Assembly (NCBI RefSeq): GCF_003171515.1
Contig: NC_089390.1
Span: 5,394,001-5,458,000 of the forward strand
DNA from: Pyrenophora tritici-repentis
Taxonomy: Eukaryota > Ascomycota > Dothideomycetes > Pleosporales > Pleosporaceae
Direction of reading: 5' to 3'
Length of the DNA stretch: 64,000 nt
The notes under the pieces are model-generated. The model did not search any database and had not been told where the DNA came from. It worked only from the letters and a program-made list of their open reading frames with translations. A program made the translations under genes and the position numbers. Shown here piece after piece: positions 22,669 to 33,651 of the stretch. Numbering within the stretch: the first letter of the stretch is position 1; every line of letters begins with the position of its first letter.

Positions 22669-22794
22669 GGCTTGGGAGTAGTCGGAATCTATTTCTTTCG
22701 ATGGATATAGTTGGTTTCTGATGGAGTTTCACGTGTTCGGAAAAAACTCGAAGTTGTGTGTGGTGCATGTGAAGGCACAACGGTAGTGGTGGTG

Positions 22795-22808
22795 TCTTCA
22801 ACGACATA
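22795..22808. repeat. LINE target-site duplication, right copy
   Basis: TCTTCAACGACATA, identical to 15955-15968. After it the coding frame of the interrupted family gene resumes with CCCAAGCCC. Confidence 0.92.
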
Positions 22809-23476
22809 CCCAAGCCCATAAAAGTCAGGCGCCAAAAGAGCAAGCACCCAGAAGTCTTCTACCTCCCCTGCCCAGACGTCTTCATTATCCCCAAGCCGCT
22901 CACGAGCGCACGCTGGGTTGGCAAGGCCAACTGGGTCCCGATGGATTACAATCCCAAGATCTGGGTAAGAGCGGATGGAAAGGAGTGGTCGGTTCGATTC
23001 GGTACGCGTATGTTCGACAACAAGACCGGTGAGTATGTCGAGTTTTGTCATCCGGATCCAGCTTTGTTGGCGGATGTGAATCCGAACGACGAGGAGTGGA
23101 GGCGGAAGTACAATGACTTCTTTCATAAGCTTGGGGGAGAGTGGTCGGAAGATGATGCTGAAGACGAGAAGGACAATGGCAAGAAAGGCATGTACGTGGT
23201 GGAAGGTGACGTGGAAGGCGAGGACATGGAGGAAGATGACGTAGAAGGTCAGGACGTTGAGATGGATGGTGGAGCAGAAACTTAATAACGAAAAAAATGG
23301 CTTAGGAGAGCGGGAAAGAGGCAGATTGAGCACTTTCCAGCGGCAGAGATAAACACGGCCGTTTGAATAAGAGACGAGTAAGATACTGAGATACAACAGA
23401 AATGTACATATACCACATGTTTCCGCTATCTTATACTTGCATGAAGCACGAATATGCACGAACTGGCATTGAAATA

Positions 23477-23629
23477 TATAACGGAGTGAGGAGAGGAGGA
23501 GGACTGCGTTGCATTGTGTAGCTATGGAGCAACTGCAGCTATATAGGTGTGTGTGATGAGAAAGTGTGGTAGCGATAGCCGTACCCAACTCTCACTCAAG
23601 TGGATCTTGGCAAGGCCCAAACCGTTACA
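23477..23629 (-). repeat. Solo LTR, family B, copy 1
   Basis: A 153-bp sequence reading TGTAACGG...CCGTTATA on the minus strand, flanked on both sides by AAATA (23472-23476 and 23630-23634), a perfect 5-bp duplication. It is about 85-90% like 42841-42994 by eye. The other copy ends in canonical CA (CCGTCACA); here the end has C-to-T changes. No internal coding region is attached. Confidence 0.82.
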
Positions 23630-24049
23630 AAATATCTTAGAACCTTTGAGCAATGCAAAGTGAGCCTCACAACCACATGACCCATCCCAACTCAACAACG
23701 AAGCCGTGAACAACACAAAACAGTTCAGACGATGACGTACCGCATTAAATTTCATGAGGCCGCAACGCTGCAGCTCACGTGTTTCGCCTGCAGCGCCACA
23801 CGAATATATAGCTCACTCACTCCCACACTCTTCACAACCACACCTAGACCTTGAGTCTACACTCATCCACGCAAAAACTCCGAGTATTACACTGAGCGAG
23901 CGATACTCGCCTTGCCTGGAACATTCTGCACGATGGGATCTCGGCACTCTCACGCGACACGAAGTGTAAGTATCTCATTTGCTTCCAGCTTGCAACTGGA
24001 TTTTTTTGGCGTACATAGATTCACTCTTGTCTCAAACCCATAGTAGATC

Positions 24050-25750
24050 ATGTACAAGTCATTTCGGACTCCGCCCGGTAGCCCCGCTGCACCTCGCACC
24101 GTGGTCGGAGAGAACAGCGAGCGCGTGGCGTCGACGCCGAAACGCAAGACTGGTGATAAGCTCAAGGATTTTGACACTGGCAACGACGAGGAGATGACCG
24201 AGACTGGGCCGGAGGTTGAGAAGCATGTTGCTGCCGAAGACAAGCCAGCCGTTACTGGCGATATCGACACAGACAAGGAAACCGATGCTGGTAAAGATGG
24301 GGAGCACGGGGTAGTCGCCGCGCGTCTAGATGGTACCGTTTCCAGTCAACCTACCCTCCTGTTTGACGATGACAGCGATGGCGAGCTATCAGAAGATCCA
24401 GCACCCTACGCCGACCACCAACTCACCAACAGGGAGCTAGCAGAATACGAAAAGTTCACTCCTCACCCCACGGACCCTACCAAGATCAACGCCACCTTCC
24501 GCATGAAGATGCCCGATGGCAACGGCTGGTACGTTCAAAAGGACGTTATCCCAGAAGTCCGTGAAGCCGCTCAAATAGACAAGTACGAAGAGAGCGATTG
24601 CATCTTCCCGCTGAGCCTTGAAGGCAGCAGAGTGCCTCGCAAGTACAAAGCGCGGAACGACTCCAGCGAGCCGCGCTGGGTCAAAACAACCGGAAACCGC
24701 TGGGAGCGCACCTACGAAGGCAGGACCGACGTTTTTGTACCCAAGATCGTGCATCGTCGTTTCAACGCGCGCACCCATGTTTACGAACAGATCTACTTCA
24801 GCCAGCCGAAGCTGGACAATATCGACCCGAATGATAAAGAATGGGTTTACATGTATAACAAGTGGCTCGACCAAATCATGCGGCGCCACGATGTCGAGCA
24901 TGTGGAGAATAGTCTTCGCGAGCGCTGGAGTCAGGAGGAGATTTGCGCCATGTATACGGCGTTCAACGCATTCTTCCACGTGAATGGTATCGACGCGTAC
25001 GCACACATGTCTAAGCAAGATCTCCAGAACATTGTCGATCAAGTCAATGCGTCTGGTCATCGCAACTGTGCGCTTCGTGCTTTGCGAGAGCAGATGGAAT
25101 CCGGCCATGGACGCAAGAATCCTAGCTTGGCTTATCTTCGCGAGCACCTTCCGCTGTTAGAGGAATACATGGAAGCTGGAGGTGTCATATCGCAGGAGGA
25201 GCGGTTTCCAGAGAATTTTATCCCCCAGGAAGAGTTTCCGAAAAATGATCAACAAGACACATGGCGTCGTCCGTCAGATACGACACGGTGGAGACATAAG
25301 ACGAAGAAGCTTAGCTACAAAAGTATTGGTACGCAGACTGGGGAGGACGTCGGCGCGATGGTGGACAGAGGTGTGAACACAGATGAGATTACAAACGTCA
25401 ACACACCACCACCACCTGCTGTTACAACGAAGCGCAAGCGCGCGGCATTTTCTTCTACCAACGGCGAAAAAGAGTGCTTTGAAATACCGGTAGATCAGAG
25501 CAAGGAGGGGAAAGAGGCCTCAGGTGGTAATGGCGACCAGGGTAGTGCCGAGGCATCTGAGGCTGATGACCCAGACTACAGTCCGCGACCGCAAGAGAAG
25601 AAGCATTGCAGGCAGAAGATTGGAGATAATGACGACGATGATGATGACGACGACGATGAGTACTCGCACCGGGCTTTTGAGGGCATAGAGTTGGATGAGG
25701 ATGAGGATGAAGATGATGAGGGTGAGGGAACCGTCAGCGATATCAAGTAG
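24050..25750 (+). CDS. Acidic modular family gene, copy 3, intact
   Basis: 566 residues from the Met at 24050. An alternative first exon at 23933-23965 (MGSRHSHATRS) joins in frame if an intron 23966-24046 (GTAAGT...TAG) is removed. The protein has an acidic/Thr-rich N-terminus, then module 1 (MPDGNGWYVQKDVIPE), module 2 (DVFVPKIVHRRFNARTHVYEQ; NIDPNDKEWVYMYNKW) and module 3 (RWSQEEICAMYTAFNAFFHVNGID, about residues 285-310). A Lys-rich and Asp/Glu-rich C-terminus with long Asp runs follows (25629-25740). Order and spacing match copy 1, so it is the best full-length representative in the window. I do not recognise a named domain; a chromatin or nuclear role is only a guess from the charge pattern. 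Confidence 0.78.
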   Translation: MYKSFRTPPGSPAAPRTVVGENSERVASTPKRKTGDKLKDFDTGNDEEMTETGPEVEKHVAAEDKPAVTGDIDTDKETDAGKDGEHGVVAARLDGTVSSQPTLLFDDDSDGELSEDPAPYADHQLTNRELAEYEKFTPHPTDPTKINATFRMKMPDGNGWYVQKDVIPEVREAAQIDKYEESDCIFPLSLEGSRVPRKYKARNDSSEPRWVKTTGNRWERTYEGRTDVFVPKIVHRRFNARTHVYEQIYFSQPKLDNIDPNDKEWVYMYNKWLDQIMRRHDVEHVENSLRERWSQEEICAMYTAFNAFFHVNGIDAYAHMSKQDLQNIVDQVNASGHRNCALRALREQMESGHGRKNPSLAYLREHLPLLEEYMEAGGVISQEERFPENFIPQEEFPKNDQQDTWRRPSDTTRWRHKTKKLSYKSIGTQTGEDVGAMVDRGVNTDEITNVNTPPPPAVTTKRKRAAFSSTNGEKECFEIPVDQSKEGKEASGGNGDQGSAEASEADDPDYSPRPQEKKHCRQKIGDNDDDDDDDDDEYSHRAFEGIELDEDEDEDDEGEGTVSDIK

Positions 25751-26770
25751 GTGGTGGCGGTAACGACTTGGCCGCCATAAATGCACACGCAGGTGGTCTT
25801 GATTCAACTCGATGCGCCAAAAGAAGCACAGCGTGGAGGCTGACCGTGAATGATGTTGGGGTGGTTAGGATCTGGCCCCTGTCGCTGTAGCAATGGCGCT
25901 TACGTAATCGGGGTTGCTATTAGTGTAGTATAGAGTTGCGTTCAATTTGTGAACGGTATATTTGTGGAAGAGTAGATAACTGGTTGGAGACTCCCCAAAT
26001 GCGCATACAATACGGGTAGAGAGAGAACATATACTGTGCAGTACCGAGAACTGCGATATGGTCCTTGTGTCATTGCAACGTGGTCTGGTACGGCAGAGGT
26101 CGCATAGATAAGAGCGGAGTCATCATCACATGCCCCTTTTTTGAACTTGTCAATTCCTCATTGGAGATAAGGTGAATCATGGATTCTTTCTTGTGGTAGA
26201 CGGTTACCATGTCAAAGGGAGGTAGAGCACGGACTAGGAGGTGAAAGTGAAGAGCGTTGATGAGAAAGGACACACAGAAATTGCAGGAACGACTGGAAAT
26301 CACGACGATGCACATACAAATAGTACATGATAAAATCTGACATATGAAAGAGGTGGAGATCCGAAATTATCAGTACATGCGCATCGTGTGATGAGAGCGC
26401 GTGCGGTAATCGCATCTATGCGCAATCAGCGCGCTGCCAACGGCAAGATTGAGACCGCCGTCATCCAGCGAAATAAAAAAGGCTAAAACTGTAGAAATGA
26501 GAGAAGAAGCAACACGGATGCAATAACGGCGTCATGCTGATGATGCTAGATGGAGAGAGGTGGTGTGAAGCCAGGTGAGGTATGCCGAAGAGATACGGCA
26601 GGCACGACAAGCCTACCCCGCAGCGTCGCCCACAAATGCAAACACTAACCGCAGAGCCTTCCCCCACTACTCAGATCTTGACGCGGAAACCCAACGACCG
26701 TAAAATTTTCCGATCTTACAAATTTCTGGATCCCGAGTCAATACACACACGTCATTCGAGACTTTTCAAA
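25751..26770. other. Intergenic
   Basis: 1.0 kb with no supported gene or repeat. The part just before 26771 must contain the promoter of the methyltransferase gene. Confidence 0.5.
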
Positions 26771-28365
26771 ATGTCCGACAGCGATTCAGACACCGCAAGC
26801 TCAGTTGGTAGCATTGTTGAAGATATTAGCGAGCCGGATACGACTAGCTTCAAAGACCTGTTTTCCGATCGACAATGGACTCGCGTACCGGACATGGTAG
26901 AATATGACAAAGCTGAATATGGCTTTGACCTCGCTGCAACCATCAAAGGGCTTGGGCCAGGTATGTCTATAGACGAGCACCGACACAATGGCGCTTTTCC
27001 TATTTCGGATGACTACTGACGCTGCATTTAGACGCGGACGAAATTACCATCATCAAGCTGATCAACTACCTACGATTGGAAGCCCAGAAGGGAACAGACC
27101 CCAAGACCATCAGCATAACACTGGATGACCTCATCAGCGACAAGTACCTGCACCCGGTATTGGAAGATGATGCCCTGCTCTTCGAATTGGGCGATCTCAT
27201 GCCCGACAGTGATGAAAAGGCTATTGACTATGATGAGTACGAAGCAAAGATGCAGAAAGATATGCCCGAGGACTTTTCCAAGATCAAGCTCGTCAATGAC
27301 CGGGATCAGGACTACTTTGAGTCTTACAAGGGCAACAGCATCCATCGCGAGATGATTGAAGACCGTGTGAGAACAGAGGGATACCGAGACTTCATCGAGA
27401 AAAATGCAGAGGTCTTTGCAGGGAAGACGGTACTGGATGTCGGCTGCGGTACCGGCATTCTGTCTCTCTTCTGCGCACGAGCTGGTGCCAAGAAGGTCTT
27501 TGCTGTCGACAACTCCGGCATCGTAACACGGGCCAAGGAGATTATCGCAAAGAACGGATACAAAGATCGCATTGAGGTTATCCAAGGTCGCGTCGAGGAT
27601 TTCAACACGGAACGCTTGATTGGAAAAGAAAAAGTCGACATCATCATCTCGGAATGGATGGGCTACGGCCTGTTGTTCGAGGGCATGTTAGACTCCGTCT
27701 TGCGCGCACGCGACAAGTACTTGAAACCTGACGGTATCATGGTACCTTCCCACTGCAACATCCGCACCGCACCAATCTCAGATGCAGAGTGGATAGCAGA
27801 CAGTACCGGTGAGAAGTTCTGGAAAGATATTTACGGTTTCGACTTCTCGCCTATGATTCCTGGAGGTCTACTCAACACCCATGAGATCGGCGTCTTTGAT
27901 GTACCAGAAAAAGCGCTATGCGGAAGTGCGACAAGTCATTTGCTCGAGATGAAGACCGTTTCAGTTCAAGACCTGAGCTTCAAGGTTCCTCTTCGTATGA
28001 CACTGGACCGCGATGTCACATCATTGCAGGCCATAGCAATATGGTTCGATACCATCTTCATCCACTCTAGTAGCAGTCAAGATATCAAGACATTGGACAA
28101 CGTCGACTGGGGCAAGAACGGCATCCCCGGGCTTGGCTTTTCGACTGGACCCAGCAATACCCCAACCCATTGGCATCAAGCGGTACTTCTGCTAGATGCC
28201 GAGATTGCAGAGAAGCAGAAATTCAGCAAAGGCACAGTGTTGGAGGGCAGCTTGACGTATGCAAAGGAGAAGGGCGATGACCGGGGGATCACGGTGACGG
28301 TTGAGTGGAAAGGGAAGGGCGAGCAAGGAGAGATTGAAGGTAGGGTGCAGCGGACGATGGCGTAG
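26771..28365 (+). CDS. Type I protein arginine N-methyltransferase, PRMT3/RmtB-like
   Basis: Exons 26771-26960 and 27032-28365 give 507 residues, with a 71-nt intron (GTATGT...TAG). The AdoMet-binding motif VLDVGCGTGILSLFCARAGA is near residues 197-217. The double-E loop SEWMGYGLLFEGMLDSV carries both catalytic Glu residues near 270-282, and the THW loop NTPTHWHQAV is near 440. The N-terminal 30-60 region matches the place of the PRMT3 zinc finger, but its four ligands are replaced (DLFS for C-x2-C, and Tyr at both His positions). The enzyme makes asymmetric dimethylarginine. PRMT3 homologues act on ribosomal protein S2 in the cytosol (family knowledge). An N-terminal acidic Ser/Asp stretch is present. 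Confidence 0.93.
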
Positions 28366-28876
28366 GTAGTAGGGGATACTGAAGAGCCCTAAAGATGGCC
28401 AAAAGTAGAATTAAATGGATGACTTTGAAGATGCCTGCGTTGCCGCGAGGTCTGATATCTGATATGCCCCCTGTCGCGCTCAAAGGGCGCTAGCGTTCCG
28501 ATTCCGAAATGTCCTGCGGAAGGCTCGCAGCAACCCCCAGGCGCCGACATTGCTTCTGTAGGCCATACATCCCTGTTGTCTCACTATATCTTGACACATA
28601 ATCACCTCGTATACATCTTCACTTTCCTCGCGGCCCTTTTTGCGCTGAATTCCTCAATTTCCCCTCTACTTGGCGATTGTGGAAAGTCTGTGGTGACGAC
28701 ATTTCCACGTGGATCGTGCGCGTGAGCCCCGGCATCCAAGTGTCGCACGTCGCGCCGCCAGACACCGAAAGCTCGAGAGAAGCTGGACAGAGGCGTGTAG
28801 CTAGTCGCCAGCCACCTGACGCTCGTGAGCAGTCTAACAATGTCGCCGCAGCGGTAGCGAAGCTCTAATACACCCC
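28366..28876. other. Intergenic between PRMT3-like gene and RAV1
   Basis: 511 bp, no coding support. It holds the 3' end of the methyltransferase transcript and the promoter of RAV1. Confidence 0.5.
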
Positions 28877-31800
28877 ATGCGCGGCATTCTCCCCGGGCGC
28901 CCGCAGGCTAAGCTGCAAGCTGTCGCCCATGGCTTGTGGGAAGGCCTTCAAATTATTGTACGACTGTCCATCACGGCACACATGTAGAAGACTAATTGCG
29001 CATTCCTAGGCTTATGTATCAGGCAATGCGCTCATCGTTCTCGACCGGCCCAACCATGTCCTGCAGACGCTCTATATCGACGAGGAGACTGAGCTCGAGG
29101 CAGTCGCAATCGACCAGGCGACCGGCAAACTTGCAGTATGCTCGACACAAAACATATACATATACCGACCATATGGGCAGGATGAGGGTGCTGTCAAGGT
29201 GGGCTATAAAGTAAAGAGGGTCTAGAACCATCGCTGATGTCTGCAGTGGTCGCTACAGGGCAGCATGTCCCTTCCTGATCCGGTCGATTTGATAACGACT
29301 CTCTCCTGGGGCATGCCCGATGAGCTGCTTGCCGGTAGCGCCTCCCTCACCCTTTTCAATACACACAGCGAAATCGAACAAATATGGACAAAGCAGCTGG
29401 CAAATCCAGTCAAGTTTGCCCACTTCTCGCCCGATGCCGAGTTGATAGCTTCAACTGGCAGGTACGATCGGCTGCTGAAGATTTGGCGACGCACCTCCTT
29501 TGGCTCTGCAAACCAGAGCTTCGATTACTTCTACCTTCCGCATCCCAGCGCTATCACAGGCCTGCATTGGCGACGTCCATACCACAAGGAGCAGTCAGCA
29601 GACAATGTGCTGTACACGATATGCGCCGACAAAAAGGTACGCGTGTGGGTACCAGGAGAACACCACGGTGTAGATGGGATGCATATGTGGGCTGAGGTAG
29701 ACCTGGTCGAATCCATCATGACGCGAGATGAACATCAATCGAAGAAGAGATATGCATTCTTCATTGATGGCAAGCATTTTACACATGCGACGGAAAGAGC
29801 GATGGAGCAGGCGTCGGCAGAGGAAAAGGACCACGGCATTGCGCTACATCATTTGATCGAGGTCGCCAATCGTAACCCTGAAATATGCGTTGTGCTGGAT
29901 GACCGTGGCAACATGGCAGCATGGGGCTTTGAGAATATAGGCGCACAAGTGAAGAAGATTACAGATGTGTTCAACATTGCACATGTTGACGGACTGCATC
30001 TACACTTTGCCAAGGAACCGAAACCAATCGAGGATAATGTACAGTTCTACGCCTTCATCGGTGACACGACGGAGTCTGCGCTCACGATATTATCACATCA
30101 CTTTGACGGACGGATAGAGTGGTTAGAGTCGCGCATCGACTACCTCTTTGATCCTTCGCCACAAATACAGCGCATGAATAGAAAAGCCATGTGGACCGGT
30201 CACTCGCATGCTATCAAGAAAGTCAACCGCACAGCGAGTGGTCGGGCGCTGGCATCACGGACTACTACAGACGAATGTATAGTGTGGCTGCAGCGAGAGG
30301 GCGACCAAGGCATGGCCTTGCACCGACACAGCAGTGTCAATGTTACCGAGCACATCCATCGCACTGCGCTGTTACAAGAAGGTAAATTTCTAGTCTTTCT
30401 GCATCACCAGGAGATATCACTCTGGGATACGCGAGGACACGATGCAGTGGAAGTGGGACGTTGCAGATACAAGCTGCAGGGAAAGCCGCTGTGCCTGCTG
30501 GTTATCCCCGCGACAGAGGCTGGAGGCAAGCGCGTTCACATTGCGACGATCAGCTCAGAGTTTAAGGGATTCTGCTGGGAAGTCACATTGCCAGTGCTTG
30601 AGCGAGATCCGGTATCGGGTCGCAAACTGTCTGCTGTTGTGCAAACCAATGGCCACACCAATGGCTACTCCAACGGTCATACAAACGGCCATCCCGAAAT
30701 CTCCATCCAACAATTTTCCACGTTTGATTTGGGATCGGGCGACGATCTTGCGTTCGTCCTTCCCGTTGACCCTGCTGGATCGGCACCCGTCATCTCCGGC
30801 TTTCTCGACACATTTGCGCGCGACATTGCCATCTCGTATACCAAGTCTGGCGTGATCAAATCCTGGACTGCTCGCGTTCATCCTGAAGAGCGGAAGCTAG
30901 AATGGCTGTTAACCTCCGAGGTGGAGACTGGTGTACACAACCCATCGCTTGCAAGCGGCACATCAATACGAAAAGCCGCCCTAGTAGACACCGATCGAAC
31001 GACTCTGACTATCTGGAACACTCGAAGTGCACAGCTTGAACACGAAGAGTCTTTTGAAGGCAATGGTGGTATACAAGATCTCGATTGGTCTTCCACTCCA
31101 GACAACCAGTCTATCCTGGCAGTGGGCTTCCCACATCATGTAGTCATATATGCGCAGCTACGATACGACTACCTGAATGCCGGGCCATCATGGGTACAGG
31201 TCCACGACGTGCGCATACGCGACATCACTCCTCATCCGATTGGCGACTCAGTATGGCTGGGCAGCGGCAATCTTGTCATTGGTGCGGGCAACCAACTTTT
31301 CATCCAAGATGAGCATATTGAGGTGTCCGATGGCCTATTTCCAAGCTTACGTACCATATCGCGCAAGACGGCTACAATTGATCTGTTCGATGCAGTTAGT
31401 CGCCTCAATGGCCCACTTCCGGCATATCACCCACAGTTGCTATCTCAATGCGTGTTGGCTGGAAAGCTGCTACTGGTCCAGCGCATTTTGATTCGCTTGT
31501 ACACCAAGCTCAAGTTTTGGATCGAAGGCGAGGAGCTTGACAGCACTCTAGGCTTTGCGCCAGAGGACTTCTTCGCGGACGAGGTATGATACAATTACCA
31601 CCAAGTAAAGAAATAAACTGACCCCAATAGGCCCATACGACTGCCACTAGGAAAGAACTTCACTCTTCTTATGCCGACTATGCAGATGATACAGAACCGG
31701 AGGCCGTTACAGAGGAAGTCGCTTCTAATTTGAAGGAGTTGCTCACGAAGAAGCAGATTCCGCTCCTCTCAAGTCGGGAGCAATTCCGATTAGCCGATAT

Positions 31801-33222
31801 CATTGAGTGTATCGGTATGGTGGAGAAGCATCGTCGCTCTATCGATGATAATGCGGGTCGCTTCCTGCTCTTCTTTAGGCAGCACGTGCTCAGTGAAAAA
31901 CATCAAGGACCCATTTCATGGCGCGAGATCATCTGGGCTTTCCACTCCGGAAGTCAGGATATTCTTGTGGACCTAGTCAGCAGACACTTTAGCGGAAAGA
32001 TGATGTGGCAGCATGCGAAGGAATGCGGTGTGTTCATGTGGATGTCCGACATCACTGCATTGGTATGGTTGCCTATGTCTTTTATTTTCGTGACGCTGTT
32101 AACAGTGTATAGCGCGCTCAATTCGAAGTCGTCGCGCGGAACGAATACACTAAAACCGAAGAGAAGAATCCAGTCGATTGCGCCCTCTACTACATTGCCC
32201 TCCGCAAGAAGCCTGTTCTTGTCGGACTTTGGCGCATGGCCACGTGGTCCAGAGAACAAGGTGCGACATACCGGCTTTTGTCTAACAACTTCAACGAAGC
32301 TCGCTGGAAGACTGCTGCGCTGAAGAACGCATATGCGTTGATGGGCAGAAGAAGATTCGAATACGCTGCCTCATTCTTCCTGCTCGCAGATCATCTCCAG
32401 GATGCTGTGAGCGTCTTACATAATCAGCTTGGCGACACACAGCTAGCCATAGCTGTTGCACGTGTGTACGGCGGAGATGACTCTCCCATCCTGTTGAACT
32501 TCCTCAAGGACAAGGTCCTACCGCAAGCTGCTAGAGAGGGAAACCGATGGCTCGCAACATGGGCATACTGGCTACTCAATCGCAAAGACAAAGCTGTTCG
32601 CTCACTAGTCACTCCTTTGGCTGATCTCCTCGATACACCTGAAATACCCAGCTCTGCCGCGAAATCATATCTTTCTGACGATCCTGCTCTCGTGGTACTG
32701 TATAAGCAGCTGCGGGAGAAGAGCCTACAGACTCTCCGCGGCGCCACCATGGTTGGTATGCGCGAAGAGTGGGATTTCGTACTACATACAGCGGGATTGT
32801 ACGACCGTATGGGCTGCGACGTCCTCGCCCTGGATCTCGTCAAAACGTGGGAATTCCTCCTCCCTCCGCCGCCGTCCATCAAGACTGCGCCTGGCTATGC
32901 CGCACCTCTCAGTCCCGTGATGCCGCGTGAGGCTGCCAATGGTCAAGGTAGAAACCAAGCTGCGGCAGACTTTGACTTTGATCCCAGGAAGTTGCTGCGA
33001 AGGCGGAGTTCCCTTGTCGTTGCCGATCTACCAACTAGGGATCGTGCATGTGTTGATGCTGATGGTGCGCTTGAGCAACACAAGGAGGCTGAGGAAGAGA
33101 ACGAAGTCAGTGAGAGGGAGAAGGAGAAGGTGGTAGAAAAGAAGGAAGAGAAGAAGAAGCCACCGCCGACACAGTTCAATGAGCCGGATGCGAATAGTTT
33201 GCTTGATGCTTTTGGTTTTTAG
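28877..33222 (+). CDS. RAV1: Rav1, regulator of V-ATPase assembly (RAVE complex)
   Basis: Five exons, 28877-28957, 29010-29198, 29247-31583, 31631-32062 and 32113-33222, all with matching phase, give about 1382 residues. That is close to yeast Rav1 (about 1360). Introns are 47-52 nt. The N-terminal half is WD-type beta-propeller (KFAHFSPDAELIASTGRYDRLLKIW; CADKKVRVWVPG). The C-terminal half matches the Rav1p_C region, with EVVARNEYTK, PVDCALYYIALRKKPVLVGLW and LNNFNEAR-type segments. An Asn-Gly-His repeat (NGHTNGYSNGHTNGH, about 30650-30690) is a low-complexity insert. The tail is Lys/Glu-rich and ends NEPDANSLLDAFGF. RAVE reassembles V1 with Vo on vacuoles, normally together with Rav2 and Skp1. 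Confidence 0.94.
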
Positions 33223-33651
33223 TAAGGGCTTAGCTTCTGATGTTTTGGGACTGGGGAAAAAGGTGGTGTAGTAGCTAATAGCATAGCTTGGCGTTTTTAT
33301 GGGTGAATACTCTTGTCAGTTCAAATGCTTGTTTTTCCATCCAACACATCATTCTATTTTACATCTATCCCTTGCTGTCATTCACTTCGTGCCCCTTCAT
33401 CTTCTTGTCTTCTCAAAAGGTGCCGCAAATGCAGCACATTTCATCTGTGGCAAATAGTGAACGCAAGACCCTGTGACTACACTCTTTTCCCACGCGTGGA
33501 AGGCGCGATCGGAGCCAGGGTCCAGGCCAAGGCTGCCGGTGCACGTGAAGGTACACAATCACAATATCGGCAAATTCTTCTTCTGAATTTTTCATCAACG
33601 CTTCAGCACCGCAAACCGGAAAGCAACAGGTCTCAGAGTACCGTATCCAAG

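Larger units (their letters stand above)
15969..22794 (-). mobile_element. Tad1-like LINE retrotransposon, 5'-complete, carrying hAT-2
   Basis: The element reads on the minus strand from 22794 (5' end) to 15969 (3' end) and is flanked by a perfect 14-bp duplication. It has a leader of about 125 nt, ORF1 (gag-like), ORF2 (endonuclease then RNase H), and an AT-rich 3' tail of TAA-type repeats (15969-15990 on the plus strand). Without the nested hAT-2 it is about 4.1 kb. The reverse transcriptase domain is entirely absent, so this copy cannot move by itself. Confidence 0.88.
15054..23285 (+). pseudogene. Acidic modular family gene, copy 2, split by a LINE
   Basis: The 5' part (15054-15968, 305 codons) ends in ...FNDI. 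The 3' part (22809-23285) continues in the same frame with PKPIKVRRQ and ends in a strongly acidic tail. The two halves are separated by a 6.8-kb LINE flanked by a 14-bp target duplication. Without the insertion the protein would have about 463 residues and no other defect. It contains an N-terminal Ser/Ala/Thr-rich region, a helical region (RLSDEELYLVCKYQALLV), module 1 (WQRVPPEPKFNQL; IPGTNERFFQMDIF) and module 2 (KIWVRADGKEWSVRF; MFDNKTGEYV; NPNDEEWRRKYNDFF). It lacks the third helical module of copies 1 and 3, going straight to the Asp/Glu tail. Function is unknown. Confidence 0.83.

Noticed and set aside
25620..25745. GAT/GAC-rich stretch as a microsatellite or regulatory element
   Set aside because: It is the Asp/Glu-rich C-terminus of an intact coding frame.
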